64,000 nt of DNA from contig QEYB01000180.1 of assembly GCA_017562135.1 (NCBI GenBank), positions 1,054,001 to 1,118,000 on the forward strand, written 5' to 3'. A program made the translations under genes and the position numbers. Below, piece after piece: positions 1 to 26,200 of the stretch (the first letter of the stretch is position 1; each line of letters starts with the position of its first letter). The DNA is from Dipylidium caninum. Lineage: Eukaryota > Platyhelminthes > Cestoda > Cyclophyllidea > Dipylidiidae. The notes beneath the pieces were generated by a model that was not told the DNA's origin, ran no database searches, and worked only from the letters and a program-made list of their open reading frames with translations.

Positions 1-203
1 TGAAGGATGTTCGCCCCAGGCATAAATGTGATTGACTTCAATAGAATAGAATGATGAGTAGGAAGTTAATGGGTATTTGATTAGGGTAGGCGGGGAAAAA
101 GTATGGTCGTCAATCCCCTCCACGTGCTTTTCCCCCGGAGCGTGTGAATCCTGGAAAAATTGGTTACCTCCTAACCTCGTGAAATGCTTTTTATATGCAA
201 AAG

Positions 204-1175
204 GCCCCAAAGAAGTACGTCACTCGGGGTGATGCAATTAAGGCGGTGCTCGGCGACAAGGAGAATAAGGTGAAGAAAGTGGAGGCCAGGCTGGTTTCCA
301 GAGTGACCTGCCGGGCGGCCAACTTGGACGAGGAGACGGTGATTATAAACTGGACTGATCTTCAAGAAAAGTCAGGGCCCAAGTCGGATGTTTTGCGAGA
401 ATTTGTTAACAATAATAATCGACACAACTTGTCCGCCGAGTGGAAGAAGCATTGGGAAGTAAAAGACTTCAAATTTGACACTTATTCAACACCAACTATA
501 ATCACCGCAGAATTCAGCCTGGAATATTTCTTACAAGTGAGTGAGACAGTTTGAGTTTGTGCCTAGAAGCAAAATTTCGACAAATTAGGGCACTAGTTCA
601 TTTGACTGTTGAGTAGAAGAGAGTGAAGACAGCCACAAGCCATTTTCTTAAGTGTGCCCCGCATTTGTTGTCAAATCGAATGGCGGTGAAAGCGAAGACG
701 AAGGCGAAGGTGAGGGCGAGTGTTAGCGCGCGTGCTGAGCAGCGGCGCTTTCCAGCCTCGCATGGCGCGTGGCGACTCTGGTCTGTTGGCTGCTCGCCGT
801 GGACGAGGCAGAGCCACTCCGCCACGGTCGTGCAACACATCGAGGTGGGCGGCTCTCCTTGTTAACCGAATTAAATGCGGCAGGTTACGTGCATGTCAAG
901 AGGAGCTGGGGACGGTCGCTGGGGTTAGGTGCACGACACATATTCGCATGAATTGACTTTCGAGAGTGGGCTAAACTCAGCTTCAGCTGAAACTCCCACA
1001 AGTATTTGTATGCATACGATGATGGTAACGAAAAGTGGTATCTTTTCAGCTGAAAACTGACGATGGACAATATGAGACTCCCATTATCCTTGTTGACCTC
1101 GTGAATGAACCCGACTTCAAGCCGCCACAAATAAGCGCGGAAATGCATCAGAGAAGATTCTTCACCATTATATGA
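204..1175 (+). CDS. Arrestin-C-like protein, 3' terminal exons (partial)
   Basis: Two exons are seen, 204-536 and 1050-1175, joined in phase 0 by a GT-AG intron (donor CAA|GTGAGT, acceptor TCTTTTCAG|CTG), ending in TGA at 1173. They encode about 152 residues. The stretch KVKKVEARLVSRVTCRA, then a proline/threonine turn (STPTIITAEF) and an alternating hydrophobic strand pattern ending in ETPIILVDL, resembles the arrestin C-domain of alpha-arrestins (ARRDC family), which act as membrane-trafficking adaptors. That is a pattern match by eye, not a search result. The first exon follows a possible acceptor (GCAAAAG|GCC). An in-frame ATG at 195 could instead be a start, giving a 155-residue protein. 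If it is an arrestin, the N-terminal half lies left of the window. Confidence 0.5.
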
Positions 1176-1250
1176 CCCAACTCCACTTCACTGCCTTTTC
1201 TCGATGTTTGTGAACTCTGTAAAAGTTGTTGTACCGATGCAATTACAGAG

Positions 1251-1256
1251 AATAAA
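1251..1256 (+). terminator. Poly(A) signal AATAAA
   Basis: A canonical AATAAA lies about 75 bases after the stop codon of the arrestin-like gene, a usual distance for 3' end formation. It supports 1173-1175 as the real stop. Confidence 0.5.
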
Positions 1257-4200
1257 TGCCAGCACAAGTATCTCTCGCCATTTATCTCTATACAAGATTG
1301 TTAGCAGGCCAAAAGTCGAGCGGGTTTCATGAGCAAAACGATACGCTTAACGGGGAGCGTAACAGGCGACACTCCTGGCCCCACCGCCACCCGAGAGGCG
1401 GTTAACGGGTGAGGGAGTTGGGGAACAGGCACAGTCCATGGTAAGTGCCACTTTTTTATCGCAACAGCGTGATTCACAAACTGTACACACGAGCACACGA
1501 AAAGGATGATTTCAACGGGACAGTGGCCGATTGCCAATTTAGCTTCCCCAGTCCACAAAGCCGTGGACATGCGGGACCTTGGCCGGCCGACTAGGCTCGT
1601 GGATGCCTTTGAATCCTGCCATCCAAAACGAACCAACTTTATCTCTAAGTGGCGTTGAAAGAGGCAGAAATGAATAAGCACTTTATTTGTCACGAGGACT
1701 CACCACTTTGTCGTACGAAGACTGTTAGCGCTTGGCTAACATGAATGCCAAATTGAAATTAATTTCTTTCCTTCCTCATTTGAGTAGAAGCGCAGGCGTA
1801 CCACAGCGGCCTTTGAGATTCTTGCTAACCAGTTTGTGAGCAGGCCCCATGCCGCCTCACCCGAAATCCCACCCACCTTACTTGGCCCGACCGGAGGACA
1901 GCCTCGGAGCGCACAACGACTCAATTGACAGACGCCTTAAATCGCCTGCGCCAGCGTAGTCGTGGTGACAGAGGTGGAAGTGAGGTAGACGGCTTTCGCC
2001 AAACGAGTCCCTCGCTCATATGCCCGATATGCCTGGAGGGGGCTCGGCAGAAGCAGCATCATCATGCGCCACCAGTTAGCATGCCTGTCAACAATTTCCC
2101 CAAGGTGTTATCTGCAGGAGCCCACAAGGCTGATTGGCACTTCTCGGAAGAGGGGGACTTACGAGAGGCAATTAGGCTTGGACTATAATAGCATGTGATG
2201 GGCACTTGGCGCTGAGATAAAAGATTTTAATTAAAGGTGTTGTTTAGCCACATCCTCCTCCCACAACTGCCGAAGGGTTCCGCTCAAAATGCACGCTTTT
2301 GAAGTAGGTGGACTTGTATCGCGGACAAGCCGCCGCCAGCCATAATCCCTGTGCCTTCCGATCAAGCGCGCTTTTCACTAAGTGACACGTTGGCCAGGCG
2401 TCCGTCGAGGAGAGGACAAAAACCGAGGGCGCGAGAGACGGACCTGTGCTCTCATGCTAAACCACCTTTGGAATGTAACTTTACGCTGGCGAGGATATTC
2501 TGCAAACTAATTCACATTTCCACTTCAGTCATATCAATTTCTACATTCTTACAAAACATGTTTTTGGACTGATGAGCTCGGGAAATAGGCTTAAAGAACG
2601 TTTAATACAGTCTTGTCAACGGGAATGACGAGCGGCCCAAGCCTGGCGGGGGTGGTTCGCGAAAACCCCTTATTTTTGCGAAAAGACAACCTTTTAACGA
2701 ATGCTAGCACACTCCGCCCAAATTATGCCGCAGAAAGCTGATATTCTTCGTAACGAACTAATCCCCGCTCCCGACTGTCCGAGTCAGGGCCTTCGAATCC
2801 CTCCGAGGGTTGATGTCAAACCTTCTTCCAATTTGATAGGATCGGTTAAGGTTAACAAGCTGATTAGCTACAAGATGGGTAATGTGCGTGACGAAAAGAA
2901 AAGTCAAAATTCTGTAAAAGTAACCTACTCATTGTTGGGGCACTCTCACGAGCGAACTTCTGCCTCTAATGGCCTGGTGGGCTGCTGCAAGGGGACGTGG
3001 CGGCGAAGTGGCCGGACCCGAAGTGCACTTGCCGGGCAAATTTCCATTTTACGGGTGAAGTGACGAACGAAGGATCGGCTGAAGCCACGCTGTCCCAGGA
3101 TTGCTTTTACCAGTCGATGTCGGCGCCACGGCGTAGGTGGTCGTTGCCAGAACGAATGCATTTCTTCAAGGAATGTCTTAGGGTTTTGGGCCTGAGACGC
3201 CGCAATTTTGGAACTGACACGAGGACAAGCAGGAGTAAATTTTTCCCAGTGCCACCTTACAGTCCAGAAGAATGCCGTGCCTGCCCGACACATGTTTTGG
3301 TTCAATTTCTAGAGCCGGTCACAAGTGACTTAGTTGTGCAGTTGAAGCACATCTACGGAGTGAAGAGAGCTCGGCCACCGCACTGTGCGTGAAGCTGCGA
3401 CACAGCACAACGCACTAACCGTTACTACTTTCAGTAATGCTTCCTTGAAAAATTATACAAATTGGCTGGTTTTGTACATAAATGATTTCCGATTGGGACA
3501 ATGCATGGAAAGCATGCTCTGGAGCTTGTCGTGATACCAGACTTTCTCGCCATTCCTTTTTGGGCAGCGCTTCCTCGGAAACTCGTTCATTACCATCGCA
3601 AGTAACAACGATGGGCGAAGCCTCAGCCAAACATTTGACGTTCATTGCCAAACTGAAGTGACTCAAATGTCTGAACACGAAGCGCTTGCGGCCGCAGCCC
3701 TTCTGCACTCGAACGGATCGCGTCCGCAGTGTCGGGGGAACAGCGGCGTGGGCAAATAGCAGCCAAGGACCAGCCGGCTCAACTGAGCTTCAATTACTCA
3801 ATTTTCGAAGGAACGCACTACGCGACCAAGTTTAAGTTAGCTCAACCCGAAAATGAGTATTAGCTGTACTCCGTGGCCTGCAAAAGCTCCCACTTGCTAT
3901 TTCAACTAACTTAGTGTACTTTAACGAACTGTTTGACAGCGCTTTGGCAGTTCGCACAAAATGTAATGCTGAATTTATGCATATTTTGAGCGTTTTTGGT
4001 GACTTATTGAGTTATTTCCAAATCTTGAGGGACATTGGTGGGTAATGTAATTGAAGGCCTCATTCACACCTGGCAAATTGCGCAAAAATGAATCCCACTT
4101 CGGTGCAGAAGGCCTCATTTATGGCTCAAGTGGTTGGAGATGTCGATTGCGACAAAGAAACCTCCTACAGAGAAGAAATTGGGGACTTAGGAGTCTGGAG

Positions 4201-7058
4201 CATACTAAATAAGCTTCTTTCAACTGCAACTTTCCCTAAAAGTATTTTGTAAAAAGGAAATTTATTATAAGCAACTACTTTCCCAGTGCCAAAAGCAAAT
4301 GGTAGGAGGGCCCCAAAAAACAAATTTCTGCTAATGATAACGACCAGGAACCACTTAGATGATGATAATGACGATGAGAACAAGAAAATGTAATTTTCAG
4401 CAAACTATGTACATTTATCAGCAGTTGGGCCGCCTAACATAAAAATTGGCCAAGTAGGCAAATAGGAGAAAAGTAAGTTGATACGGAAACCCAATAAACC
4501 CAGTAGGTGTCATGCTCTGTCGGCCTCACCATTACGTAAAAATGACAATATGAAGAGGTTTGGAGGAACTATGCGCTGCTGCCGCCGTCACTCGGGTTTC
4601 ACCTCTCGTCTCCCAAACATGGCTCGAAGAGGCATCAGGACCACTTAGTTCACAATGTCGGGTCCGGATGACCTACTTTACAGCTGGCGTTAGAGGGTCT
4701 CTATTACTTTCTTCCATTCAATAAACGTTTGGAGAGGGGATTGTCCAGTAAAACTATAAACCACGAACAGTACTACCATCCTTCCATGAAGATTTCTACA
4801 TTGAAAACTGGAAAAATACTTTTACCGCCTTAAGACCTTTGGAATTAATTGGACCTATCTTCTAATGCGTCTTCAGAATGAAGTTTAATGGTCTGTCATT
4901 TTAGTGTATTTCGCTGGTTGCAAGTGCGAAGTATTTGTAGTAGTGAAAATAAAAATGCGAAAACAAGAAAAGAAAGCGCAGATGAAAGTCGCAGAACTAG
5001 CCAAGTTGATTGGACAGAGGAAAATGCCCATCACTCATAGGCAAATAAGAGGACTCCAGAAGAAATAATCGAAAGTGGGGGCTGAGGCCAATGGCGTTGG
5101 GTCACACGAGTCTCACCGAACACGAAGGTAGGCGATGAAGATTCATAAATGGACCAAATTCACAAAATGTGCTACCGTGAAGCTGCCACTGGGGAAAAAG
5201 GGAGTCACACACTAACCTCGTACAAAATATGCGTTTCATACACTATAGTTTTCCCGAGTGCTATCAAGTCGATCAAAAAAGAACCTCACACATGTGGGCA
5301 ACAGATACGCGGGAATAAGGCGCCTTAAGATGGGGCCTTTTAGATGCTGATTTGGCTAATATAGCCGCAAGGGTGCACTGGGCGCTTTATAAACCAAGAG
5401 AATAACAAGGGAAGAGCACTTATTCCGACATGGATGGTTACTTTATGAAGCTTTTTCTCACAGTGGTCAAGAAGAGCCTCCATCAACTTCACGCCAGGAC
5501 TAATCTCCTTACAATGTTGATGGTGTGAACAATCATGAAACATGCACCCCTATTCTACATGAGACGAAGGAAACTCGATTATCTGATTGTCGGAAAGTCA
5601 CACTCCTAAGGCAACTTGACACATCAACCGTCAACTGATAAGAATTTGTACCCTACAAATCGTTTTAATGTCGGCAACACGATCATACGCTTGTCGAAAG
5701 TGCGGATTCTAGACAGGCGTTGGAGTAATGAGGAACCGCTGTAACAACCCAGATGGCAACTGTGCATAACTTTTAGTCGTTGACTTTAGTCCTAGATTTC
5801 TCCTCATTATAATATAAAGATGAAAATCTAGAATATAGTTCAAGTCTAACCGCAAATTTCCCTGGTCTTTAATTATCATACGTAAAATATAACTATGTGC
5901 GTAATGTAATGCGATTTAGTAACCCCAAAACTTATCCAAAATGTAATACGTCCTTGCTCCGCAAAGTGAAGTTATACTATACGAGTACTACTTTACATGG
6001 GCGAAAAGACTTATTCGTGCCTCACGGTAAGAAAGGGAATGAAGCCTCTCTCGTCACTGGATAAAATTAATATCTTCTCAAGTAAAGGTCCTTCCCACAC
6101 GGACGCACAATAAAACGTGGGCTAGGGGGCTTTATCTCACATTTTTGACGACAAAGAGGAGAGTCAAACCATCTCGAAGGAGCGCATTTCTTCCCTCCAA
6201 GAATTTCCCAAAGGCCCACATTGAATAGTATAACCCTAATAAAGATTAAGCTTTAAGGTCACAACCTAGCCCTGCTGTCACGGCTTATTCTCTCTTGGGA
6301 CGTAGGAGACGTAGGTTTAAATTTGATAGTAGAATTTCAGTTATATCATTAGCATAGGGTCAAAACGGAAGAGGTAGCAATGCGACGTGAAGCTATTAAA
6401 GGGAAAATATTCCCCATTCTGTACACCAAGATTAAAATACTCACCGCCCTAAAAATATCGAAAAACACAAAGTATAATTTTAGAAGGGTTAAATCTATAA
6501 GGAAATTACATAGTCATTACGAAACAGGTGATTCACGTGCATTTTTTGTACGGCAACTCTCCATTTATGAAATTTTTATTTTGTGCTCATCTATACATGG
6601 AGCAATATGTGGGACGTAGACGAAAATCCAGTCTATTGGATTACTATTTTGGAGCGTGCGGAGATGTCCCGCCCCCGATGGAACGCAGTATGAATTATTC
6701 AGGTCCGGTTACAAATAGTAGAATTTCCAAATCCATTCATCGCACCAATGCAGGGTGCCTACGCTCAAACCAAACTGTTCATATAACCACCTCTCCGACC
6801 GTTGGGTTGGGGAATAGAAGCTGCTCATATCCTCAGATATTGTTTGGCCTACTTAAGTGTCGACCAAAAAATATGCGAATTTAAAGTTTAGGCTTAGTAC
6901 GTACCTCCTTAAATTTCAATAAGTTATGCATACCAATAAAGCGATAAGTATTTGTTCAACTATAAGCCTTTTAATGACATCAATACTTCCCCTTGCTTAG
7001 GCATGTTTTAGTCAACCAAACCCTGTCGCGGGCTATTTGACTGTCTGCATATCTGGGA
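1257..7058. other. Intergenic region, no gene recognised
   Basis: These 5.8 kb contain only short open frames (up to about 130 codons, for example 2997-3392 and 1301-1693) with no family resemblance, no convincing splice structure and biased composition. I see no RNA gene and no long repeat. It probably holds the promoter of DHX8 near its right end, but no clear element stands out. Confidence 0.5.
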
Positions 7059-19953
<12,895 letters not shown>

Positions 19954-21220
19954 GCGGCAAACCTGTAAACGACAGTTGTATTATTTTAATCAAAGTTTTT
20001 TCCTGCAAACTAAAATGCGTTAAAATTTTACTTCATCCTCCAAACCTCTCAGTCGTTTAGACAATTGTGCCGCCCTAGTCGGCATTTAGAGCTGAAATGG
20101 AGTATGTGTTGACCATAATGGGGAGAGTAGAATTTCACATAATTGGTGTTAACTTGAGAAATGATATTTCCTACGTTCGATGCGAGGACCGAAGTAGCCA
20201 AGACACAACCACGCACCTACCAACAACAAAAGGTGTCACTCGACTAGTGTATGGCGACTTTCGCCCCAGGGAATGCGTATTTCCATAACCGAAATCTAGA
20301 TTAGGACCATTTATCATGGAAAATGGGATCAACCCAAATGTTTGTTGAAATAGCCTCAAGTGTTTATTTATACCCCTGTAGGAAGCATAAATTCTCTACT
20401 GCAGTAACAAAACTAATGTGCTCTCCCGTAAGCAGGGTTCCAGAGTACACTTGTATTAGTTTGGGAACTGCGAAACGGGCGTTGGATATAAGCAGAAGAA
20501 ATAAGCACGATTTTTTCAAATAATATGGCTGGTCGGCAAAATATCAGGTGAACGTGATGGAGGTGGTAAAACGTCACATTGTGGAGGAGTTAGTTAATTT
20601 GTCGACAGCAATTGGAGCTTCATGTGGCCGTTAAACGCTTTCATGCGGTGATTTTGCGCCGTGCCGGTTGAGCAGTGCTGGTTGTTTTTTTTTCATCCAA
20701 AGCTCCTCCTCATGCATGACATCAATTAAATGCACGGCAATGGGACTCCGTGGCTGTTGTGGTTCTCGTCTGTGCGTAGGGAGGAAGGAATAATGGACGA
20801 CCACTCCTTGGGCGTTCCAGCTTAAGGAATCAGAGTTTTTTGAAGAAATTTCCACTTAGGTGTGTTTGCTAGTGGTGCATTCTTATCTCCCCCTTCGCTT
20901 GAACGCTTTCGACTACCACACAAAGTCCGCTTTTCATCAGAAGTGATTAGTTGATGTGTCGAAGCGGTGACAATGGTGTGTTGAGAAGGAGGCAAGAAGG
21001 ATGCGCAGTCGGTCTTGGGGTCGCTCGGTCGGCTGCAGTTGCTTCAGTTGGTGCGGCAGGCAAATAAGGGTCCGATTGTTGTTTTTTTTGCTTCTCGTGC
21101 ACAGATGTTTTAACACAGCCGTAGGCGTATGGATGGCTACTTCCTCTCTCGTTTAGACAGATTCCACAGTCGTCGCCCTTATTTCCTCCTCGTTGTGAAT
21201 ATGGGCCGGTGGTCTTCCTC

Positions 21221-21240
21221 GAGGCGAGGCGAGGCGAGGC
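21221..21240. repeat. Pentanucleotide array (GAGGC)4
   Basis: Four perfect GAGGC units lie in tandem, with a related TCGAG start and a CTCG end. It is a small microsatellite with no evident function. Confidence 0.8.
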
Positions 21241-21801
21241 TCGTTGACGATGCTGAAAGTGCCAGAAACGCGACATCGAGTATTCTTTTCATTAGTGGAT
21301 CCATCTCCGAATGTCTCGTTAATGGTTCTCGGAGTTTTTTGAGCTGCACCATGTTTCATTTTGAACTTGCAGAGGAAAAGTAGATGTAGATCACGTATTG
21401 TGTCCATCGGGTTTCAGCGAAGAATAGGATAAAAATGGGATGTAAACACCGAGAAATTTTAAGAAATGCTTTTTTTTCGGCGGGGCTCAGCAAATTAAAA
21501 ATAGTTAAACCGGACATTATGGCTGAATTCCCCTATTAGAAAACACCTCCCAATAGGCGCCAAACACACAGGAGTGTGTCACAGTGGTTTCGGTGGCCCT
21601 GATGACGAGAAGCGTAGCCACACGCCGAGGAACAGGGACTCAGCGTTTCTCGCGACGCGGAGGCATTCTGGCCCAAATAATCGGCGCCCGACTTCTCCGC
21701 CGAATGGACGCACGTGCCCGCGAGCCCACTTGCCACAAGAGAGCACTCAGGATTTTTGCAAAGGGTCTCTTCGTTCCCAAAACACGCTCCTAGACACACG
21801 A

Positions 21802-21809
21802 TATAAAAG
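21802..21809 (+). promoter_or_regulatory. TATA-like box (TATAAAAG)
   Basis: TATAAAAG is a good core-promoter match on the + strand, 1.46 kb before the first ATG assigned to the SK channel. Another TATATAA lies at 22529-22535. Either could serve a non-coding first exon of the channel gene. Such matches arise often by chance and nothing else here confirms a promoter. Confidence 0.2.
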
Positions 21810-23272
21810 GACCAAAAAAGCCAGTGTTTGTTTTCTTTCCCATTGTGCACACTAACCATTCGATGAATTTTCGAGATGCGCAGCTGAGAAGATTAAGGGC
21901 GCTTTGCTTAAAGTTAAGATTAACGAAATCTGATGCTATTGGCACCGCCCATGCGACATATTACAAATCATTGAGTCTTCAGATCCTGTGGGACCAAAAT
22001 TCTCCCATCTTTGCATAAGCCGTGTGACGAAGCTTTACAGGTGGAGGCAGTGCATGTTCGCTGAGAGCGGCATCCCTTGTCCGACACTTGTTCGGCCACA
22101 GCCTCGTGCACCACTTGAGGCGGAGGCTGCGTTGTCCTCCTCATGCCGCCGGGTGTCTGCAGTGCGCTCGAGCGTGACCACCAACATCTCTCTGTAGTCA
22201 GTCAAGTTAGTCTGTAAACCGTTATGCCCCACCTAATGGCAAAACCATGGCTGATGGGAGAGAAGGGATAAACGCGAAAGAAAAGTGGTGTTTTTAGTTG
22301 CATACACCTGTGTTAGGAGCCCAATGCAATTCGAAAAATCCTGGCTGCTGTGTGTGACAGCAAAGTCAGGGGCGTTTATGTAAATCGGTAGGGCATAAAT
22401 TTTTCCTTCACAAAGGTGGGCTGAGAAGCAAACCGAAATCATAATTTTCGTGCGCTTATCGCATGCCACATAGTTTACGAAATCTCCTGGTTGCATTCGT
22501 TTTGCCAATGACACCCCCCTCCCCCCTTTATATAACCACCATAATCATAGTCGTGTCAAACGGAGTCAGGCAAAATGACTGAGCCATTCGTGAAAGTCCT
22601 GCCACACGTCAACATCTCACCTCCCTTTATACTTACGGCGACTTGTCTGGAGGATCGTCAATAGACGACGCCAAAAAACTCGCAGAGCATGCGGTCCAGC
22701 GGAAATGCCTCTCAGCGTTCAGTCCCATTCCAATGGCCACATTGGAGAGCACGTTGACGCACACTTGCTTCCCCCCCTGTAGTGCCTTATCGGTTGTTTA
22801 CTGCCCACAGGATTCCTTATTACGACTCTGAGACCTAAAGTCATCTAATGAACCCGCTATCAGCCCAACTTCCGTGTTTTACTACACTTTGGGTTTGAGA
22901 GACATTGCTTTCCCCTCTCCTTAACAGTGGCAATAGGGCGGCACCGTCTTAGTGTCATGAGATTGTCACTCATATGCTGCTTAGAGTGAACCTTTTGCGA
23001 TATTCAAGGTGCGCACTCAAAGTATGGCGGCAGGGGCGTCGAGGACGGCATGTAAACATGGGGTATTTTAGTGATTGTGTTGTGGTCCACCCTGTTAAGT
23101 ACCACTAATTGTTCGCCCCTCAATGGTCCAATAGGAATTCGCGAGAAACCGTCCAATCACTTGGGGTGGGACAAGGAAAATTCGTGCGCCTACAAAACGG
23201 AACGTTAGCACATTCAGAAGCTATTAAATGAGCACAGAACTTTTAGCTTTTTATGACAGCTGGCCTGAATGA

Positions 23273-26200
23273 ATGAACACTTCCGACATCGAGAAGCTGC
23301 AACTGGTTCCGAAGAAAACTCCACTGCCACCCCCGGCCAGCGACTGCAAACTGAGTCGCATTAATGAAGTAGAAGGTGGCAACTTATCTTCCACATCTTC
23401 CAGGTGTTCTGCTAAACGGTTAGAAGGGCTCTCTTTTAACGACTTAACCGAAGTCACTTTTGATTCCTGCCAAAATGTATGTCAGCCTGCCCGGCCCGCC
23501 ACGGCTGGCATGGGTCAACGTGTGAAGCTTTTGGGGCGTGTTTCTACGGTCGTTTCTGGCACTGAACCTACCCAAGAGTCGCAGTCAGCGAAGCCAGTCT
23601 ATGCGAGTAATGACGAGAACGGCGATGATAGCGTCGACGCGGGGGGTCGGTCCCCCCGATCCCACTCGGACACCAACATTGTGGCCAAATATGCTCTCTC
23701 GCCGATCATAATAAAAACATCCTGCATGCCGGATGGGCAACCAGTCGAGCTCGTCCACCCGATCCAGAGCCAGGAGCAAATGGCGCACCTCGCCACGACT
23801 ATCAAAGACCGAGGGTTTTCTGCTTCGTTAGATGACATAAATGATGCCAAATTCTGCATTGCTCTGGCAAACTGCAATAAGGAAGACAGGACAGGTTTTT
23901 CCCCAGCGGTGACTCCTTCAATGAGTACACACAAGAAGCGGTACCTTTATAGAACTGCCTCGGAATCGACCGAAGAGGGGCCCACGCTGAATACAGAGGC
24001 GGTCGCACTGAAGCGTCTGACCAAACAGGCAGCCGTCTATCGCGGTGTTCGGTTGCCCTGCACTTGCTATTGTGCGACGGGAGCTGATGAGGTCGCAATT
24101 CCAAGATTTGCGGACGCATTCTCCAGTCGTTGTGCTTGTCGGGATAGGATCTGTCCATGTCGTAAACACCATGCCACATCCGTTGTGAATTTGCCGAGTT
24201 TGCGCAAAAGCAGGAGGACTCCAGGACTTGATGAAATAAGCTACGACTTCATGCGCGCCAGTGGAGCAATATCGGGTAATCTCGACTTTTAAACCATCTC
24301 AGTATTTACATGAGCTACATTTATGATTTTTTTCAACCTCTTCTTGTGCGTCACGTGGTTCCCGCAATTTTTGTATTCAAGTGGAAGCGCAGCTGAGACA
24401 GTTGAAGGGAAGAGAAAGAGCATTTATATGCCTGTTCACCAGGTATCGGGCCGAATTCTTCCCCTCTACAGCTTTGTGGACTGGCGCGTGGCACGGGTTT
24501 GTCGTTGAGGCCCGCGGAGCCCCTGGTCTGGTGGGCACATCGGGCCTCGGCAGCGCGTTCCCGGTCTCCGTCGCGCAGCTCTAAACGTAGTGTCTCTAAT
24601 CCACACGTCCTCCTCGTTCATAAATGGATTATATTAAATTAAATGCGGATATCAAGAACTACTGCATTCGTCATTAAACCTTATTCATCAAAGAACCCTT
24701 TCAAAACTTCCGAAATACACTGCAACACCTGGGAAATAATTAAACGCGGTAAGGGGGTTGCCTTTAAATGAGCTTTTCCTGTTATGCACCGTGAACAACA
24801 GATGAAGCTACTAGAGACCGGACGAAATTTCACGTTGGTGCTTAACGGCGGGTAAAGAGTTCGTGGCAAAGATAGCAACACCTTCGAGAGGAGGACCCAG
24901 TCCTTTTCTCGTGTATCTCACGCATTCTCCTGTTCATTCATGCGGGAGCATGGAGACTTCGATGGAAATTATTCCATTAAAATGCGAATTATTTCAGGTC
25001 GCAAGATTAAGGAGAAAGTCTGGGAAGAACCCGGTGAAAATGGGAAATCTGCTAACGGTGCACCCGGTGTCACCACTACTCTCAGTGGTGAAAGCTGCGA
25101 ACCCACCGTGGCGTTGAAACATCGGACCTGAGGGCGTTTGCTCGCATGTGGTCAAACGAGAAGGAGGACTTCGGAGCAGCAAGCATTTCGGAGTAATGTC
25201 AACGCCTGCAAAGAGAGTGCATCGCGCGGTGTTTAGTCCAACAGGGATGGCGGTCTGTCAAGTCAGTAGTCGAATCTGCCTTGGTAACACTTTCCCAAAA
25301 CGGTCGCGAAGCGATGCCAGGAGACGGCGGGGTGGTTCAGTGTTGAGGCGGGTCTCATTGAGCATAAGCCGGAGCTGGTAGGCGTGGCTATGTTTTACTT
25401 GGCCGCCAGCCTGCTATTCTCCTCAAAGAAAAGCGGGGTCCTTAGCGTAAACCGGTCGTCGTAAAAAGACTCCCCAATCTGTGACCGACTACTCAAAGTC
25501 CGTCCTGCTGCTCTGTGGTTGTTCTCCTACCCTGACCTCTCCATAATGTAACTGGGTTTGTGTGAATGAGCTTACGTCAGACCCGCATGTGAATCCGATT
25601 TTATGATCGCGCATGGCACAATGCGGATAATAACTCCAAAAAGTTAATTTTTCATTCGTTATATGGCGTAGTGACAAGAATGTCTCCTGTTCAGATATTC
25701 ACGTCCTCACAACGCGGAAACACGTTACAAGCGTGAATTAACATCCAAGAGAATTTTGACTAAGTGGACTTCACTTTGTGTTTTTCGTGTTGAGCTTCCC
25801 TGAGCGACCGCCAATTGTGGAGCCGTGGAACCGTGCAAGGCGGTTTTTCCGTCCGGAGGTCGACTGTCGAGAATTTTGTGTTAGTATAACCTGCTCTCTC
25901 GCCCAAAGGCTAAGAAAGGAATATGCGGAAGACATTTTAGTCGGCAGGAAAGACACCACGTGAGGAACCCAAAATGACCTGATAGGTGCGTTGGGAATGT
26001 GTTCCTCCTGTGAGGTTCTAATCCAAATTGCGTCTTCACAATATTTCACAGTCCCGATTGTTATTGTTTATCCGAGCGTGGCCTAATCAAAGCACTTCAG
26101 CTTCCGACGTCGCGGGAGGTCTCAGGGTTCTCTCCTGAGCAATTTGCCCGACACGGATTCTGCAGAAACCAATCACTTTTCCATGCTTTCGACGGAGTCA

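Larger units (their letters stand above)
19954..23272. other. Intergenic region between DHX8 and the SK channel
   Basis: No gene is recognised in 3.3 kb. Several overlapping open frames near 21.1-21.9 kb on both strands look like products of GC-rich composition. The region holds a short GAGGC array and two TATA-like boxes (21802, 22529). DHX8 3' end signals should lie at its left end, but no perfect AATAAA was found just after the stop. Confidence 0.5.

Noticed and set aside
598..956. Overlapping open frames on both strands near 0.6-1.0 kb
   Set aside because: They lie in the intron of the arrestin-like gene, overlap each other in several frames and have GC-driven composition with no family pattern.
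2783..2801. TTCGAATCC motif like a tRNA B box
   Set aside because: The flanking bases do not form a T-arm stem, the GG before TTCGA is absent and no A box or cloverleaf was found.
2997..3392. 131-codon open frame in the first intergenic region
   Set aside because: It is mirrored by a long frame on the opposite strand, has no domain resemblance and no splice or start context.
6380..6884. Two overlapping open frames upstream of DHX8
   Set aside because: They show no homology pattern and overlap in different frames; chance open frames are likely.
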